Of a stretch of 64,000 bases of DNA, positions 31,493-43,809 are shown piece by piece. The DNA comes from Hirsutella rhossiliensis (lineage: Eukaryota > Ascomycota > Sordariomycetes > Hypocreales > Ophiocordycipitaceae): positions 7,316,001 to 7,380,000 of the forward strand of contig NW_025408668.1 of NCBI RefSeq assembly GCF_020360975.1, in the 5' to 3' direction. Both the position numbers and the translations under genes were made by a program. The first letter of the stretch is position 1, and each line of letters starts with the position of its first letter. The notes under the pieces are model-generated. The model saw only the letters and a program-made list of their open reading frames with translations. It did no database searches and was not told the origin of the DNA.

Positions 31493-32626
31493 TCATTTTC
31501 ACTTCCTCTAGTCCCCTCTTCGCCTACTGTCCAAGACAAGATGGCCACGAATCGAGTTGAATTGCCCCTCCTGTCCATGCTGCAACCGCTCGCCATGGTC
31601 TGCTGGGCATCAAGGTGCAAACGTACACCAAAATGTGCCAGCTCTAATGTTACATGGCCTGTCACGTCCCTGAAAATGCCATGCAACACAATCGATTGCC
31701 TCCCTACCCGTGGTGGATCCCTTTTTGGCTCCCGCTAAAACGGTATGCTCCCGCTAAATTATGATCATGTACTGCATGCAATCCCAAAACAATTACGAAA
31801 TGATCGCAATGGATGCTTTTTCAACGAGTCCCGGGTCTTCCAGACTCTCACCCCTTCGCCCGTCCCTCGTCAATGTTGGGTACAGGTCTGAAAACACACG
31901 ACGTTGCCGTCCATCAAGGAAGTAGCCGATTTAACTACGCGACGCACATGATGGGAGAAACATGTCTCGCCCTGGGGCTTGCACTTGTCAGAGTTGTTGC
32001 TTGCCGCCGCCGTCGCCTCATGTACGCTCTCTTCCGTGGCATCAAGTCGAGACGCTTCCGCAGCATGCTGGGCCCGGGAGGGCTCGAGTGGCGAGACATC
32101 CACCTTGCCATCACCGCCACTCGGTCCAGATCGGACGGGCTCCGGGGGAAATAGCCATGTCAAGGCCGTGGGTATACTGCGCTCGATGCTCGGAACAGCA
32201 CCCGCGAATCCGTCCCATGCTCAAAGTACTTCTCAGGTCGATTCCTGCTCCCCGTGTCCGCAGCATTGGCGATTGGCGACAAGAGCAAGCCATCTTCCAA
32301 TGCCAGTCCCTGCGGGTAGGTGGACAGAACTCAGACTCCAATGGCTTCCGGTTCCATGCCATTTCAGCGCTCATCATCGTCGGGCGATGCCGTGTAATTC
32401 AAACAAGACGAGAATTCGACGCTTGCGCACCCCTGACGGTCCTCACGAAGCGACACACAAGCCATACAAGAGCTTGTTCGCCCGACACCGTCCATCGTGA
32501 ACCAAGGCCGCGGCCGAACCTCGTTGGTAGCATACCGCATCGAACCATCCCGGCAACGGGTTACCAGCCACTTCCGCATTCGCTATTGGCAATTTACCAA
32601 CAGGACGAGTCTCCCCCTCGGGGGTG
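31493..32626. other. Convergent intergenic region
   Basis: Lies between the DUF202 gene (plus) and the Zn2Cys6 gene (minus). Overlapping open frames on both strands show no protein family signature. Nothing else seen. Confidence 0.45.
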
Positions 32627-34125
32627 TTAGGCTGAGTAGTAAGCGTCCGACGAAGCTGGGGCGGTTGTGGACTGTGGACGTTGCTCCTCAAGCCACATCT
32701 GTTGTCCTCCCCCAGCCTTGTCGTACTGCCAGCCATCGAACATGGCCGTCGGCTTTGGGTATGGGTTCGGACCCTGCGACAGAAGCGGCTGTTGCCAAGG
32801 CTCGGCGTTCGACGGCAATGTTGCCGCCACCATCGACCCGGAGTTTTCGATTCCAGCCACCGAGCCCGGCGTCATGCTCGCGACCGGCGCTCCGAACGGC
32901 TGCGTGTACATGTCGGAGAGCGCTGAATGGCGGCGGTCGAAAGGCTGGCCCTGACCCACCGCGAGGTACTGCAGCTGCTGATGGCTCCCGCTGCTCTCTC
33001 CACTCAGCGACATGGAACGAGCGGGCGGTGGGAAGTCAGACCATGCCATCTCGTCGTGAGATCCGGCCTCTGAGTTTCCAGAGGCCCACGTGGCCGACGC
33101 GGCCGACGATTGTGGGTATGGGGAGAACTGCGTGCCTATTGGCGACTCGGCCGCGTACGAAGGCCACGACATGTTGAGGTTTTCAGGCTTTGATATCGAA
33201 CTTGAATTCACATCCGCCATCCAAGAGGTCGATGGCTGGTTGGCATAACTGTACTGGCCGGCAGCCATCCCGTTTGATGGTACTGGCTCATGTTAGCTGA
33301 TAGCCTCATTCCTCGCCTCTGCTGCGGTAGAGCCCGAACCTTTAACCTCGGGCGGGTAGAGCTCCTCGCCACCAGCCGTCTGAGCTTTACTGCCTTGAGG
33401 GATCCCGGACACCGAGCCATGTCCGTGGTGAGATGTCATCTCCCCAGGGCTCCCGGTGGCGACGGCCGGCGAGGAGTTGGTGGATGCAACGCTTGATGAC
33501 CCTGCGGGTTGCCGGGTCGGGGCTCTCGAGCGAGACTCGCCTCCCGGCTGTTGATCCACGGGGTAAAAACTACACTCCTTTTTCAACCGTATGCAGTTGA
33601 CACACCGATTCTGGACTTCGGGTGATGCAATGCATCGGATCTTCCTCCGGCGGCAGTGACCTTTGTTCCGCAACCAGTGTCAGTGCTGGGGCAGCGAGGC
33701 GGCCGAAAAGAATATCGGGACTCACTGCAGGCAATGGATGTTCTGTGGTAGCCGAGCTTATTCCTTTTCTTCTCGCTGGTCGCTCCGGCCTGAGACTGTG
33801 CCTCTTGCGTGCTCTGCTGCATCTGAGCCGTGTTTGGCGTGGAAAAGGATCGTCTCAGCGAAACGCCTGGTTTTTGATCCTCGTAGGACCCTTCGGATTG
33901 CTTGCAGTCTCCGTCTAGAGCCGAAGCGTCCTGCGACGGCAGCTTGAAGTCCGAGCCGTACCCTGACTGTGGCACGTCTATGCCAAGCTGGTTCGTGGGT
34001 GGGGCCATATATTGATACGACATGTTGAAAGCGTAGGGATCCGAGAGAAACAGGGGCGTATCGTTGCAACCGGTTTCCCAGAGCTCCGGCTTCGAGTGGG
34101 CGTAAGGAGCTTTGACGACGGCCAT
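32627..34125 (-). CDS. Zn2Cys6 binuclear cluster transcription factor
   Basis: Three exons on the minus strand: 34125-33726, 33660-33340 and 33282-32627, 458 residues. Intron 1 (donor GTGAGT, branch CACTGAC, acceptor AAAG) interrupts the zinc cluster itself; after splicing it reads IACSHCRRRKIRC, then NRCVNCIRLKKECSF, giving six Cys with C-x2-C-x6-C spacing in each half. The cluster sits near residue 130, unusually far from the start, after a Ser/Gln-rich N terminus (MAVVKAPYAHSKPELWETG). Intron 2 (GTTCGG ... AGCTAACATGAGCCAG) has an atypical donor. The C-terminal part is low complexity without the fungal-specific transcription factor middle domain. A DNA-binding role in the nucleus follows from the family; target genes are unknown. 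It is divergent from the methylesterase across a 9.7-kb gap. Confidence 0.88.
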
Positions 34126-37100
34126 GAAAAACGATTGCCACTACTGACGAAGGGTGCGATCAACGGGGGATCAAGCACGCGCGAGGAATGAGTCGTTGTG
34201 GGGGCGTGGGGAGGGGTTCAAGGCCCAGCGGTGAGGCAGAGGCCGCAGGGAATCTGCTATCGTGAGTTGATTCGGTCAGGATTCGATTATGGAAGGCGGG
34301 CTTGGCATTTTAGAGCCGACGGCAGCCTTGACGTTTGGATGGCACGATACGGCCCCGGATTCCCGGTTATCGTAGGCGCCACCACAGGATGCGACAGAGG
34401 GAACTTTGACGGGTGGGAGAGGGCGCCGTCGAGAAGATGGGATGGACTAGAACGACCCGGCTGCGCGGCCTGAATAAGGAGACGGCTGCAGTGCGCGGAT
34501 CGAGCGTCAAACAGAAGAGCACGGAGACGGGAGCGGCGACGGCCGGGGTCAACCGTCTCGGACAGAGTTGCTACCGCCGAATCGAGGTTTGTCCTAGGGG
34601 TGGAAGCGGATCGTGGGGGGAGGAGGCCAACAAGACGTTGATTGACGATCTGTGCGCGTCGAGATTCGACTCTCTTGTCAAAGTGATGGAGGGACGCCCG
34701 GTCCCGCGCCGCCGCGACTTAGACGGACGAAGAGAGGGGAGGGAGGGGTGGGTGTGCGGCCCGCTGCGACCAAGAGATGTTGCCGAAGCTAGGTTCCACA
34801 ACTTGGGGACGCCGGATTGGAAATTCGGGACGAGTCGAAGCTATGTGGACGATGAGGAGAAAATGAGTCGTCGTTTTTGCCGGATGATCGCAAGAGGGCT
34901 TGCTCGAAGGAGATGGCGACCCTGGCAGCCGAGCAAGCGCAGGACGACGACTGAGCAAAGCCCCGTGTGGTGGATGAAAGGGGCGTGGGAGGAAGGGGTG
35001 GTAATCTGGCTGATGATGTAGGCTTTTGGGCAAGACGTCGATGACACCGCCGGGTTAGGTTGAGCAGCAGCAAACGTGCAGAGTGCCTAACATTGCCGTC
35101 CTGGCCCTTTCTTTTCCTTCTATCCCCAAAGGCCTCTGGGGTGTGACTCGGGTAGAAAACAAGAGCGAGATGGTGCCCAAGCGCCACGACCAAGGCTATC
35201 TACTCATAGCGCGAGTTCGCGCCGGTACTGGTGAGCAGAACCCTGTCAGAGCAACCATGAGAAAAGCAATGTCCCAGGATGCTTGGGTGAGACGGTGAGA
35301 TCAGCAACGGAGAGGATGTGACGGTCGGAGCCAGCCAGTTGTGTGGAAAACTGGGGAGCCACCCGGTCAATATTGGACTTTCCCCCAGCCCTTTCAGCTC
35401 AGTCTTTTGCCAGCTCTACCAGCTCGGCGGGGTGGTACGTAGAGAGTGCGTGTTCATTGTACGATCGAGGCTTGCTGAGCGGTGGGGAGGGCAACGGTTA
35501 TTTAAGGGGCGGTTTTGGCCTTGGTCCAATGTCGTCAGATACGGCCCCTCTCCTCTCCATCTGGGCAGGCCGGCCGACGAGTTGCGCAGGTCATGGGCGC
35601 CAAAGGGGAAACTGGCCCAGCTGCTTCTGCAGCGGCGCGCCCTGGGGGACTTGGGCGCGTGAGCCTGTCAATGTGCCCTTGGCCGGCGAGCTTCCATCGA
35701 CGAACTATCCCATCTCTTCGTACCTTGTCAAGCTCCTCGCCAGTCCATCTGGGGATCGTTGGCCCTCTCCGACATGGCCATGACCCCGGCCAGACATAAC
35801 GTGGGCGGGCATTCGGAGTGGCGAGTGTTGAGGAACTTCCGACGAGGCATTGGTGGATTCATGCTCAATGCAATTCTCATGTCCGTAATAAGCGTAGTTC
35901 GTGACACTGGGAAGTGATGTGTGCATGCTGGCTGCATGCGGGCCAGGCAAGGATGGCACCCGGCTGCGTAACACTGCCCAGCGCTTCGCAAGAGGGTTGA
36001 TATTGTGCTGTAGAAGTGGCTCCTGGCCCTCTCGAGGGCACATGGGTTGACGGTTGGTTGCCCCGTCCGCTCATCATCACGGGGACCCTGTTGGTGGGAG
36101 AGGCCGAGGACAATGCCGGGTCGTGTTGCTGTGCTGTAGATTTGCGGACGGGGGCCCTCGACGCCCACGGCAGACATCACCAGGATCCAGGAACCCACGC
36201 ACTGGGCGCCTCAGCCCAGCCTCACTCTGATGGAGGATCTGCGTTTCTGAGCGGCATCCTGGGAGACGAGATGTCGCGCATGAGGTAACGATGACCGCCG
36301 GGGGGCAACATGTGCACATACTTGAGCCCGTTTCTCGGACGCATATATCTCGCTCGTGTGTGTGAGCGTGCGTGCATGCATGAATGTATGCCTAAGTACC
36401 CCCAACGCTCCGGCACACACCCAGGACACAGGTAGTGTACATGCTCCAGACTGTTCCGCAGGTACGAGCATGTACCGCGGGCCTGAACTTCGATCGAGGT
36501 GTGTTTGGCTCACAGATCGCGCTCACAAGACGGCTTGGCCCAAACCGACAAGCGTGTGGCTCCGCACGGGAGTCCAAGCACGGCGCCTCGGAAGCAGCTT
36601 CCTGACACCTTCTAATCGCGTCACTAGCCGTCTTGGGACGCTAGCCAGCCTATAACTCCGCCGGGGACTGCCCAAGTGTCCGACCCGCCAAGCCTCCGAC
36701 AGGCGCGGCGAGGTGGCGAGGAGCTCTCATGGGGGCTCCCATGGTCGGGGCTCCGTTGAAGCCTGACTAGCAGAGAGCAGAAGAGCGGTCGCCGAGCGTG
36801 TATCCCGTTTCCGCTTGTCTCCCTTCTCGCCAGGCTCCGTGGCAGAGCCTGCGCGGGTAGGTCCTTGGCGTCCAGATGGAGGCCCCTCATCCTAGTGCGG
36901 AAACCCTGTCTTGCGTAGCATTCAAAGGCTTGGACCTCCCACCGCCGCCTGCCTGTCAGTGGCCATGTACGATTGTGGTTCACATCTTGTTGCCGACCTG
37001 CCACGGTGTGGTGGGTGCAAAAGGCACCAGTCAGTCCAGGGAGGGCGGCAGGGCCCCCCGTACGAGCATGTACACATATAGGCTTGGATCTGCGCAGATT

Positions 37101-38133
37101 GGTCGCGTCCGGTCGTCGAGAGAAGCGCCCGGGGTCGTCAATGGACCAAGGATCGAGCTGCACATGCAAGCCAGTTGATCGACGGCAGCAATGGCGCTGG
37201 GATTCCAGGGCAGGCAATCCCGCCCCAGCAAGATCCAGGTGCCCGATGCCACAGCAAAGTGATGAATGCAAGTATGCGAGTAAATATGTACGGAGCACAT
37301 GTGTATGTGCGTGCGCATCTGCTCGTCAGCAGGATCCCTCTCACGCTCGATGCAACGAAGCCTCGACTGCATGGTCCAAGTAGCCAAGTCCGAGGGGCGA
37401 TGGGGATATGAAGGTGGCGTCTTGTACAGTACAGCCGGTGTACATGGAGTCGTGCTTGGGAATCGCGACGGGGCTGTCCCAGGAGCTCGCTCGCATGTGT
37501 ACGGGTCGTGTCGGTCGGTATTGGTAGTGAGACTCGGCCAGTGGTGAAAAAGCAACGGCGTGAGACACCATGAGTGCCATCCGTATGTACCGGAGGCCAC
37601 GGTGAAGAAGCTGCTGCCGGTCCAAATGAGACGGAAAGGGGGGCGCGGGGGCTGGAAGGGGGCCTGGCGGATCTGCTCCGTTGGAACATGGGTTCGATGG
37701 TTGGCTCGAGCGGTTTGCCGCCGAGTCGATACGCATATGCTCCCGTGCATTGCCATCCATGGCTGAAGAGTTGAGGCTCAACAGGGCAGGCGGGCCGACC
37801 CCAGAGTGATGATTGGAGATGACATGTCTGACGTTGTTGGAGGTCTTTGCCCTGGAAGCCTGAGGCCGGGAATTTTGCCGGCCGAGAGATCTGTCTCGAC
37901 GGTGGCGGGCGGGCGCTTTCTCCACATGTTGCCGGGCCACCAAGGGGGAAGCCGGGGAAGCCGGGGAAGCGATCCGCCGTGCGCTAATGTTGCCAGAGAT
38001 GCATTTTTGCGAGCTTCGAAATTGAGGTGGGCATGAGAGGGCCTCGTGAGGGGCGAGGTGTAAAGGGGGAGAGGGCGGGGGAACAGAGAGGGGGAGGGGG
38101 GGTGGGACCGGTGGAAAGAGACTGACAGGCGAG

Positions 38134-38144
38134 GTACGGAGTAC
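38134..38144. repeat. GTACGGAGTAC motif copy
   Basis: A clear copy of a motif seen at least nine times, all between genes. Other copies or near copies lie at 30571, 37288, 38176, 39043, 39723, 40870, 42055 and 56297. Confidence 0.7.
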
Positions 38145-38608
38145 TTTGTACATGGACTCGCGAGGACAGTACCGAGTACGGAGCACAGTAAGTAAGTACC
38201 TACATGGCGTCGAGGGCCAAGGGCAGCCGTCAGTCATGTACAGGTGCATAATTCAGCCGATACAGGGCTTTGTGCTGTGCAACAGAGTCCAAGAGGTAGC
38301 ATCGACCGATGAAGAGACTGGGCCAAGGGCTCGACGACGTGCATCTCAGATGCGTCGTTTCTGCACTCGGATTGCAGGACAGGTATCAAGTACCAGTGCT
38401 TAATCTATACGAAGCATCTGTACGTACTATACACGACGCATGCACACCTCCCCGGGCTGCACCGTCCGCTGGATATCTGTGCAGCACATGGCGCAATTCA
38501 AAGGACGACCAGGCCAACCTGCACGCAACGCACGCAACGCACCCCCTCACTGGCCTCAGCAAGCAGCCACCTAAATTACCTACAGTACCTACCTCTCTTC
38601 ACGCGGTC

Positions 38609-38641
38609 AGCGACCTCTCAGCGACCTCTCGGCGACCTCTC
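38609..38641 (+). repeat. 11-bp tandem repeat, three copies
   Basis: AGCGACCTCTC is repeated three times, with one base changed in the third copy. Intergenic. Confidence 0.75.
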
Positions 38642-38989
38642 AGCGCATGACAGGGCGATGCGATTCCAAGACGACGGGACCCGCGGCGTCGATCGGGGTC
38701 CGCCGACGAAGCTCGAGGCCAGGCGCGCCGCGCTGTATCTCATCACACCTGGCCGCAAGCTGTGCGACACATCCCCCGACACGCTCCGGCAGCCCATGGG
38801 CAGCTGAGAAGCAGCAGCGCTGTCACTGCCGCTGCGCTGGTGGGCGACGTGAAGCCGCGCAATCCCACACCGGTCTGGCCAGCATTGGCGTCGCACTTAC
38901 GCAGCGCTAATGTGTCTTGTCCGCGGGAGAGCAACGGCGGCCATGTGCGACTGTTTGAGTTGGGTAAAAGCCGTGTGCGTATGGTATGT

Positions 38990-39090
38990 ACAGTAGGTAC
39001 CTATGTACAGTATCTACCTAGGTATCTAGGTACAGTAATTATGTGCGGAGTACCTAGGTAGGTAGGTACCTAGGTAGGCAGGCACCTTAG
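38990..39090. repeat. TACCTAGGTA palindromic tract
   Basis: A dense cluster of GTACAGTA, ACCTAGGTA and TAGGTAGGTACC units, many self-complementary, over about 100 bp of intergenic DNA. It could form hairpins or cruciforms. Confidence 0.75.
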
Positions 39091-39170
39091 GCATGTAGCG
39101 CAAGTTGGTTTCCTTTCATCTTTTAATTTCTATTTTTCTTTGTTGAAGGGGCCTTTTTGGCCTGTCTGCA

Positions 39171-39263
39171 TGTGTGTCTTGTGTCTTGTGTCCTTGTGTC
39201 CTTGTGTCCTTGTGTCCTTGTGTCCTTGCGTCCTTGCGTCCTTGTGTCCTTGTGTCTTGTGTC
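39171..39263 (+). repeat. Nine-base minisatellite (TGTGTCCTT)n
   Basis: About eight to nine tandem copies of TGTGTCCTT, some with GCGTCCTT, flanked by shorter TGTGTCTTG units. There is no coding frame of interest through it. Confidence 0.9.
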
Positions 39264-42200
39264 GCCCGCCGCCGCCGCCCCCCCATTGTCGACTTAGTAA
39301 GCGCTGTGCATCAGGCATTTGTTGGTGATGGGCTTGAGCTTTGACCCGGCGTGTTGCTGGTGGATACGTACATGAAAGGTACTGTAGACTTTTTTCCATA
39401 TCGGATTATTCCAGCTCTTGGCATGGACCAGATACCGCCATGTCCAGACAACAGATTCTTACTGTACCGGTACCGGGTCCCAGCATCTCAAGTCTTCAGG
39501 GTGCCACCAGAGTAGCATTCAAGACTCTCGGGGTTTATTCATGCGCCTGGTATCCGTACGGTCACTCAGGCACTTCTGAAAACTCCTCCGCAGTGACAGT
39601 ATGACATCAAAACATGCACCGCCTCTGCCTTTGCACATGCAAGCCCAGTCAAGCCCAGTGCTTACCTAAGTCGGCCTCCGCGGTGCTCAGTGCTGCGGTA
39701 TTGTACAGAAACCTACGCATCTTACGGAGTACTAAGGAGGTCACGGATCCCGGCAGCGATCATCTTGCCCTCCTCCCTTTTCCGCTGCCAATTCATCGTC
39801 CCCCCCGCAGTGGCATTGCTTCTCGTTTCCAGGGCAGTGCGCCTGGTGCTTGGCTCGTCTCGTCCTGTCTGCACACCTGTTCGTCGGCAACGGCACATGA
39901 CATGATGATGCCGAGGGGCAAACCTCCACATCCTTTCCCCTCCCTCTTCGCGAGACCAGTCGCCTGATGGTATATGCAACTGCTCCAACAGCCGATGCCA
40001 TGGGGCCAACCCCCTCGTCCATCGTCGTCTTTAGCCCAACGCTAACTATTGCAACCAGGCAAAATGCCCATGTACTGTACTATACATACGTTGACGACCT
40101 CGTACGAGAAGCATGCAACAGTCGACTCCTCCTCCACCGGCCCTTTGCTTCGGCCCTCGGAGACGAGTCGGGCCTGCGCTGCAACGTCTCACTACAGAGT
40201 ACATATCACCTCGCCCCCTCGGCCCTTGAGACCTGGCTTGTTTCCCCGCCATCGTCTCTCATCGTCCTCGACCTCAGTCTCATCGAAAATGGGGGCCGAG
40301 CGCGCTGGCGTTTGGTACCGAGGGCGGGGCGGGAAGGCCCGCAGCAGACGGAGCGCACAGCCCATGCCGAGAACGGATGGACTGTGTCGGCTACGACCAG
40401 GTAGGCAAGGCTCCTGCTGCACGTCGACTAAGATCCCTCGTGCGGCGGCGTTGCTGCCGGAGCACATGTCTGCACAAGGCCAAGCACCTACTAAGAGTGC
40501 CTCGTCTACGCATCGATTGCTGCTCATGAGTCTTCCCCCTGTTAATTACAGAAAGGCGACGCGATTGATTAATTACATGGGCGTCAGGACGAGTACTGTA
40601 CTGACGCAGTGGCATGTCTGCATATGTATGCCATATCATGTACATGCGCCGTACAGAGTACGCACGTAGCCAATGTATCTTCAGTCTTGTTGGTATTGGG
40701 CGACTGCCCCTCAAACAAGTCGAGAAATAGGGACCTGGCCAGTTGGCCAACATGCATTGCAGCGGGCCGTACACACGCCTTGCTGGGGGTTGAAGAAGAG
40801 TTCACGCCCCCAAAGCCAAAGCCCAACTCTGCGTCCAATGGACGGCCCCCTCGCCTCTCTACGAGTACCGTACGGAGTGCTGGGGGATCTTTTCTTCCAA
40901 GCTACCCATCTGCTGGCATGGTTGATGCGTTCCTTACCCTGGAACCTCGACCCGAGGTCCGTAAGTCGTGAGTGCGTGATCTGGGAGGCTGTGTCGGTTC
41001 GCCACATGCTCACCGCACCAACCAAGCAGTTTGCTGCCTGTGTCTATCCGCCCGTAGTATCCGTGCAGCAGGCAAGGTACCTTGCAGTACAGCACACCGA
41101 GGTAGCGTATTGGCATCAGTTCGTATGTACAGTATGTATGTATGTCTGGCCATGCAATGCATAACGAATGGCACCTGGTAAGTTAGAACCCTCCCCCCCC
41201 CTCTCCTCCCGGGCACTTCATTCGTCGAGCCAAGTCTGGTGCGAGGTGAGACGCATCATGCAACCCCCAAGCCAACGTCTCCGCTTCTTGACCTCGACTC
41301 TTCGGCCTCCTCCTTCTCCTCTTCCTCTTGCTCCTCGACGTCGTCCCAAAATGCCCCCCGGGCCTTCATCTCTCCTATCAAGCATGCATGAAGCACCTCG
41401 TACAGGGCACAGACACACGTACATGCATCGCGCACACATGATACGCCTGCCCCGACTCGACCGCCCAGCCATGCAAGCTCGGCCTGGACAGAGCATTGAG
41501 GGGCCCCCGTTCTGACTGGCCTTTGGGTTCTCCAATCCTCTCTTCACTGGCCGCCCTGGACGAGCCATGCCTGGCCGATTGGGCCACATCAGCCTGAGCA
41601 CCGCATGCTGCTCTCCATCTTTTCGAGCATCCGAGGCTTGCGTTAATCGCACCGCTTGAGGGGGCCGCCCATTCTCGCGCATCAGCCATCGCCTCGATGA
41701 TCGGCGTATCCGCTCTCGCTCTCGGCGAGGGCAGTAGACCAGGCTAGCCCGTGCAGTCCGTCAGATATCGCCATGGTCAAGAATACACGTAGTTTTGAGA
41801 GGCTGCCTTTCCCAGGTAGCGATGCCGGAACAGCAGAGACCTTGCGACTGTCTTGCCTGTTGATTGTCGCTCCCATTGCCGTTTCTCGCCGGCGAGCACC
41901 CCCAAATGCGCTCCTCGCACCTGATGCCTTCCGAGGTTCTTTGATAAACGCGTCTGTGCGGCATTTCCTGCAAGAAGACCAGGATGAAAAGCTCCGTGGC
42001 CGGCCATCTTGCCCCTTGAGCTCCCCTTGAAGGAATGCGAATTTTTCAGGTACCGTACGGAGTAGGTGCTGTGATTGCGTCCATTTAAAATTAGGGCTCT
42101 GACCTGGGAAAGTGTCATTGCTTTTGCCTCGTGACAGAGGTCTCAGCTGGTCCTTTTCGTTGAGAAGAAGCAATGTTGCCCCCTGAGAACCTATCGCTAG

Positions 42201-43677
42201 GCTACCAGGGAACGGAACGCCCCGAGTCCCGAGCCCCAAGCCCTGTGCATTATGCTGGCAGACACATTGCTGATCGAAAGAGCTGGAGGCTGTAGTGAGC
42301 GATGGGGCTTGGGCTCTGGCCTCTCATCCCACCCGAGTCCTTGGACAGTTTGGTTGTGATGGGAGGCAGGGTCTTCCTTCACGCATCGGATTCCTGTTTT
42401 TAGTTGCATCCATCACACCCGCGATAGACAGCACCCCCTGATGGTCCGACACTCTTGGGCATGCGCGCATCTTATTCCAGCATGTAAATGCAGGTCCAAT
42501 CCATGATGACAGTCCGCAGCTTAATTCGCCAACGGCTCCCGCTCCCCGCAGAGAGCGTGTGGACACCCGGAGGCTGTTGTTAGACCGCCATGCGTCTCAT
42601 CCCAAGTATGTGACTTGTGCCTTGCCAGCACCTCCTGTTCTTGTCACTGTTTCAGAGACGCGAAGGCAGATCTTGTAGCCCAGGAGAACGCAGCGCCGGA
42701 TGTGCCGAAGCGGCAACCAGGCAGCCTCGTCACAGTCTCCGGTCTTCACGAGTCCAGGGTTCCGATGAGCAAGGTCCGTTGGAGCTGATCAGCCGGTCAA
42801 TGCGTCTTCCGGTTCTGGACTCTAAGGGATAGGCGTAAGCAAAGCTTTGGTGTACGCGGAGGAGGGGTGGGTACCAGAATAATGGGAGCAGAGTCTGTGG
42901 CGGATTGCCCTCCAGGGTAAACCATGGGCTGCCCAAGACAACAGGCCCGGGAACGAGTCCATCGAATGATGGTGCCTGATGCCAGGGCCCGCAACCGGGC
43001 GACGAACATCGAGACATGGTTGGGCACCTAGTGCGAATGTGGGAGACTGGAAAGTGAGACGGACGTTTCCTGATGCTCGGGGCACAATGCTGGCACCGCG
43101 GCCGCTCTAAGCTGAGGAGTAGAGACGGACAAACTCTCCGACATGGACATGGGCCATTGCCTCCGACTTTGCAAGCGCAAGGCTGTGATGGTCGCATTGC
43201 ATTTTGTTTCTGGCTTCGGTAGCTAGACCTTGGTAATGCTGCATGATCCAGCCTGGGGTCCTAGACATGGCAAAGCGCAGGTAAATTGAAAGAGAGAAGC
43301 CGTCAGAGCTTGAGAGACGATGCCTGTCGTCGGAAGCACCCGGGGAACCATGGGAAAGCGAAAGAAAAGCGAGGCTTCAGGCGAGTTGACTCCATCGTCG
43401 TTTGCTGATGGGCCAATGCGGCTCAAGCAACGACTTCCTAAAACGTCTTGGGCTCGGTGCACTTTTTGCTGATGCGTGCGGACAGTAACACTCACACTGT
43501 ATTTAGCGTACGTGCTAGGACAGAAAATCACAGTGCGATAACGCCCCGCCCTCTCTGCTTCATACTGTGTGGCCCGTATCGTACACGGCGACTTCAGCTC
43601 TCATCCCACAGGCAGCGAGGCCTACCAAGCCACGGATTGAGACAGGCAAACGTCTTGACCAGACATTTCGGGCCAGG

Positions 43678-43684
43678 TATAAAG
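43678..43684 (+). promoter_or_regulatory. TATA-box-like element of the methylesterase gene
   Basis: TATAAAG lies 126-132 bp before the ATG at 43810, a reasonable distance for a fungal TATA element plus leader. Confidence 0.4.
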
Positions 43685-43809
43685 AACACATCGAGCGTCC
43701 AGGTCGCCGAGGGACTCTCATTGCGTGCCGAGCCCGCGCCGCCGCGCTCTGCCGAGGCTCGCCAGCAAGCCTTCGAAACCCTCAGATTGACAACGTGGCG
43801 CGACGCACC

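Larger units (their letters stand above)
34126..43809. other. 9.7-kb region without recognisable genes
   Basis: Base composition is normal, not RIP-like. Open frames are short (mostly under 200 codons), overlap on both strands, and none carries a motif I recognise, nor could I assemble plausible exon chains. The region contains a nine-base minisatellite (39171-39263), an 11-bp triple repeat (38609-38641), TACCTA/TAGGTA tracts, several GTACGGAGTAC motifs and GTACTGTAC palindromes. It separates the starts of two divergent genes (Zn2Cys6 regulator at 34125, methylesterase at 43810). It may be an extended regulatory region or encode non-coding RNA; neither can be shown from sequence alone. Confidence 0.45.

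Noticed and set aside
39171..39263. CRISPR-like array
   Set aside because: It is a plain nine-base tandem repeat without spacers, in a eukaryotic genome.
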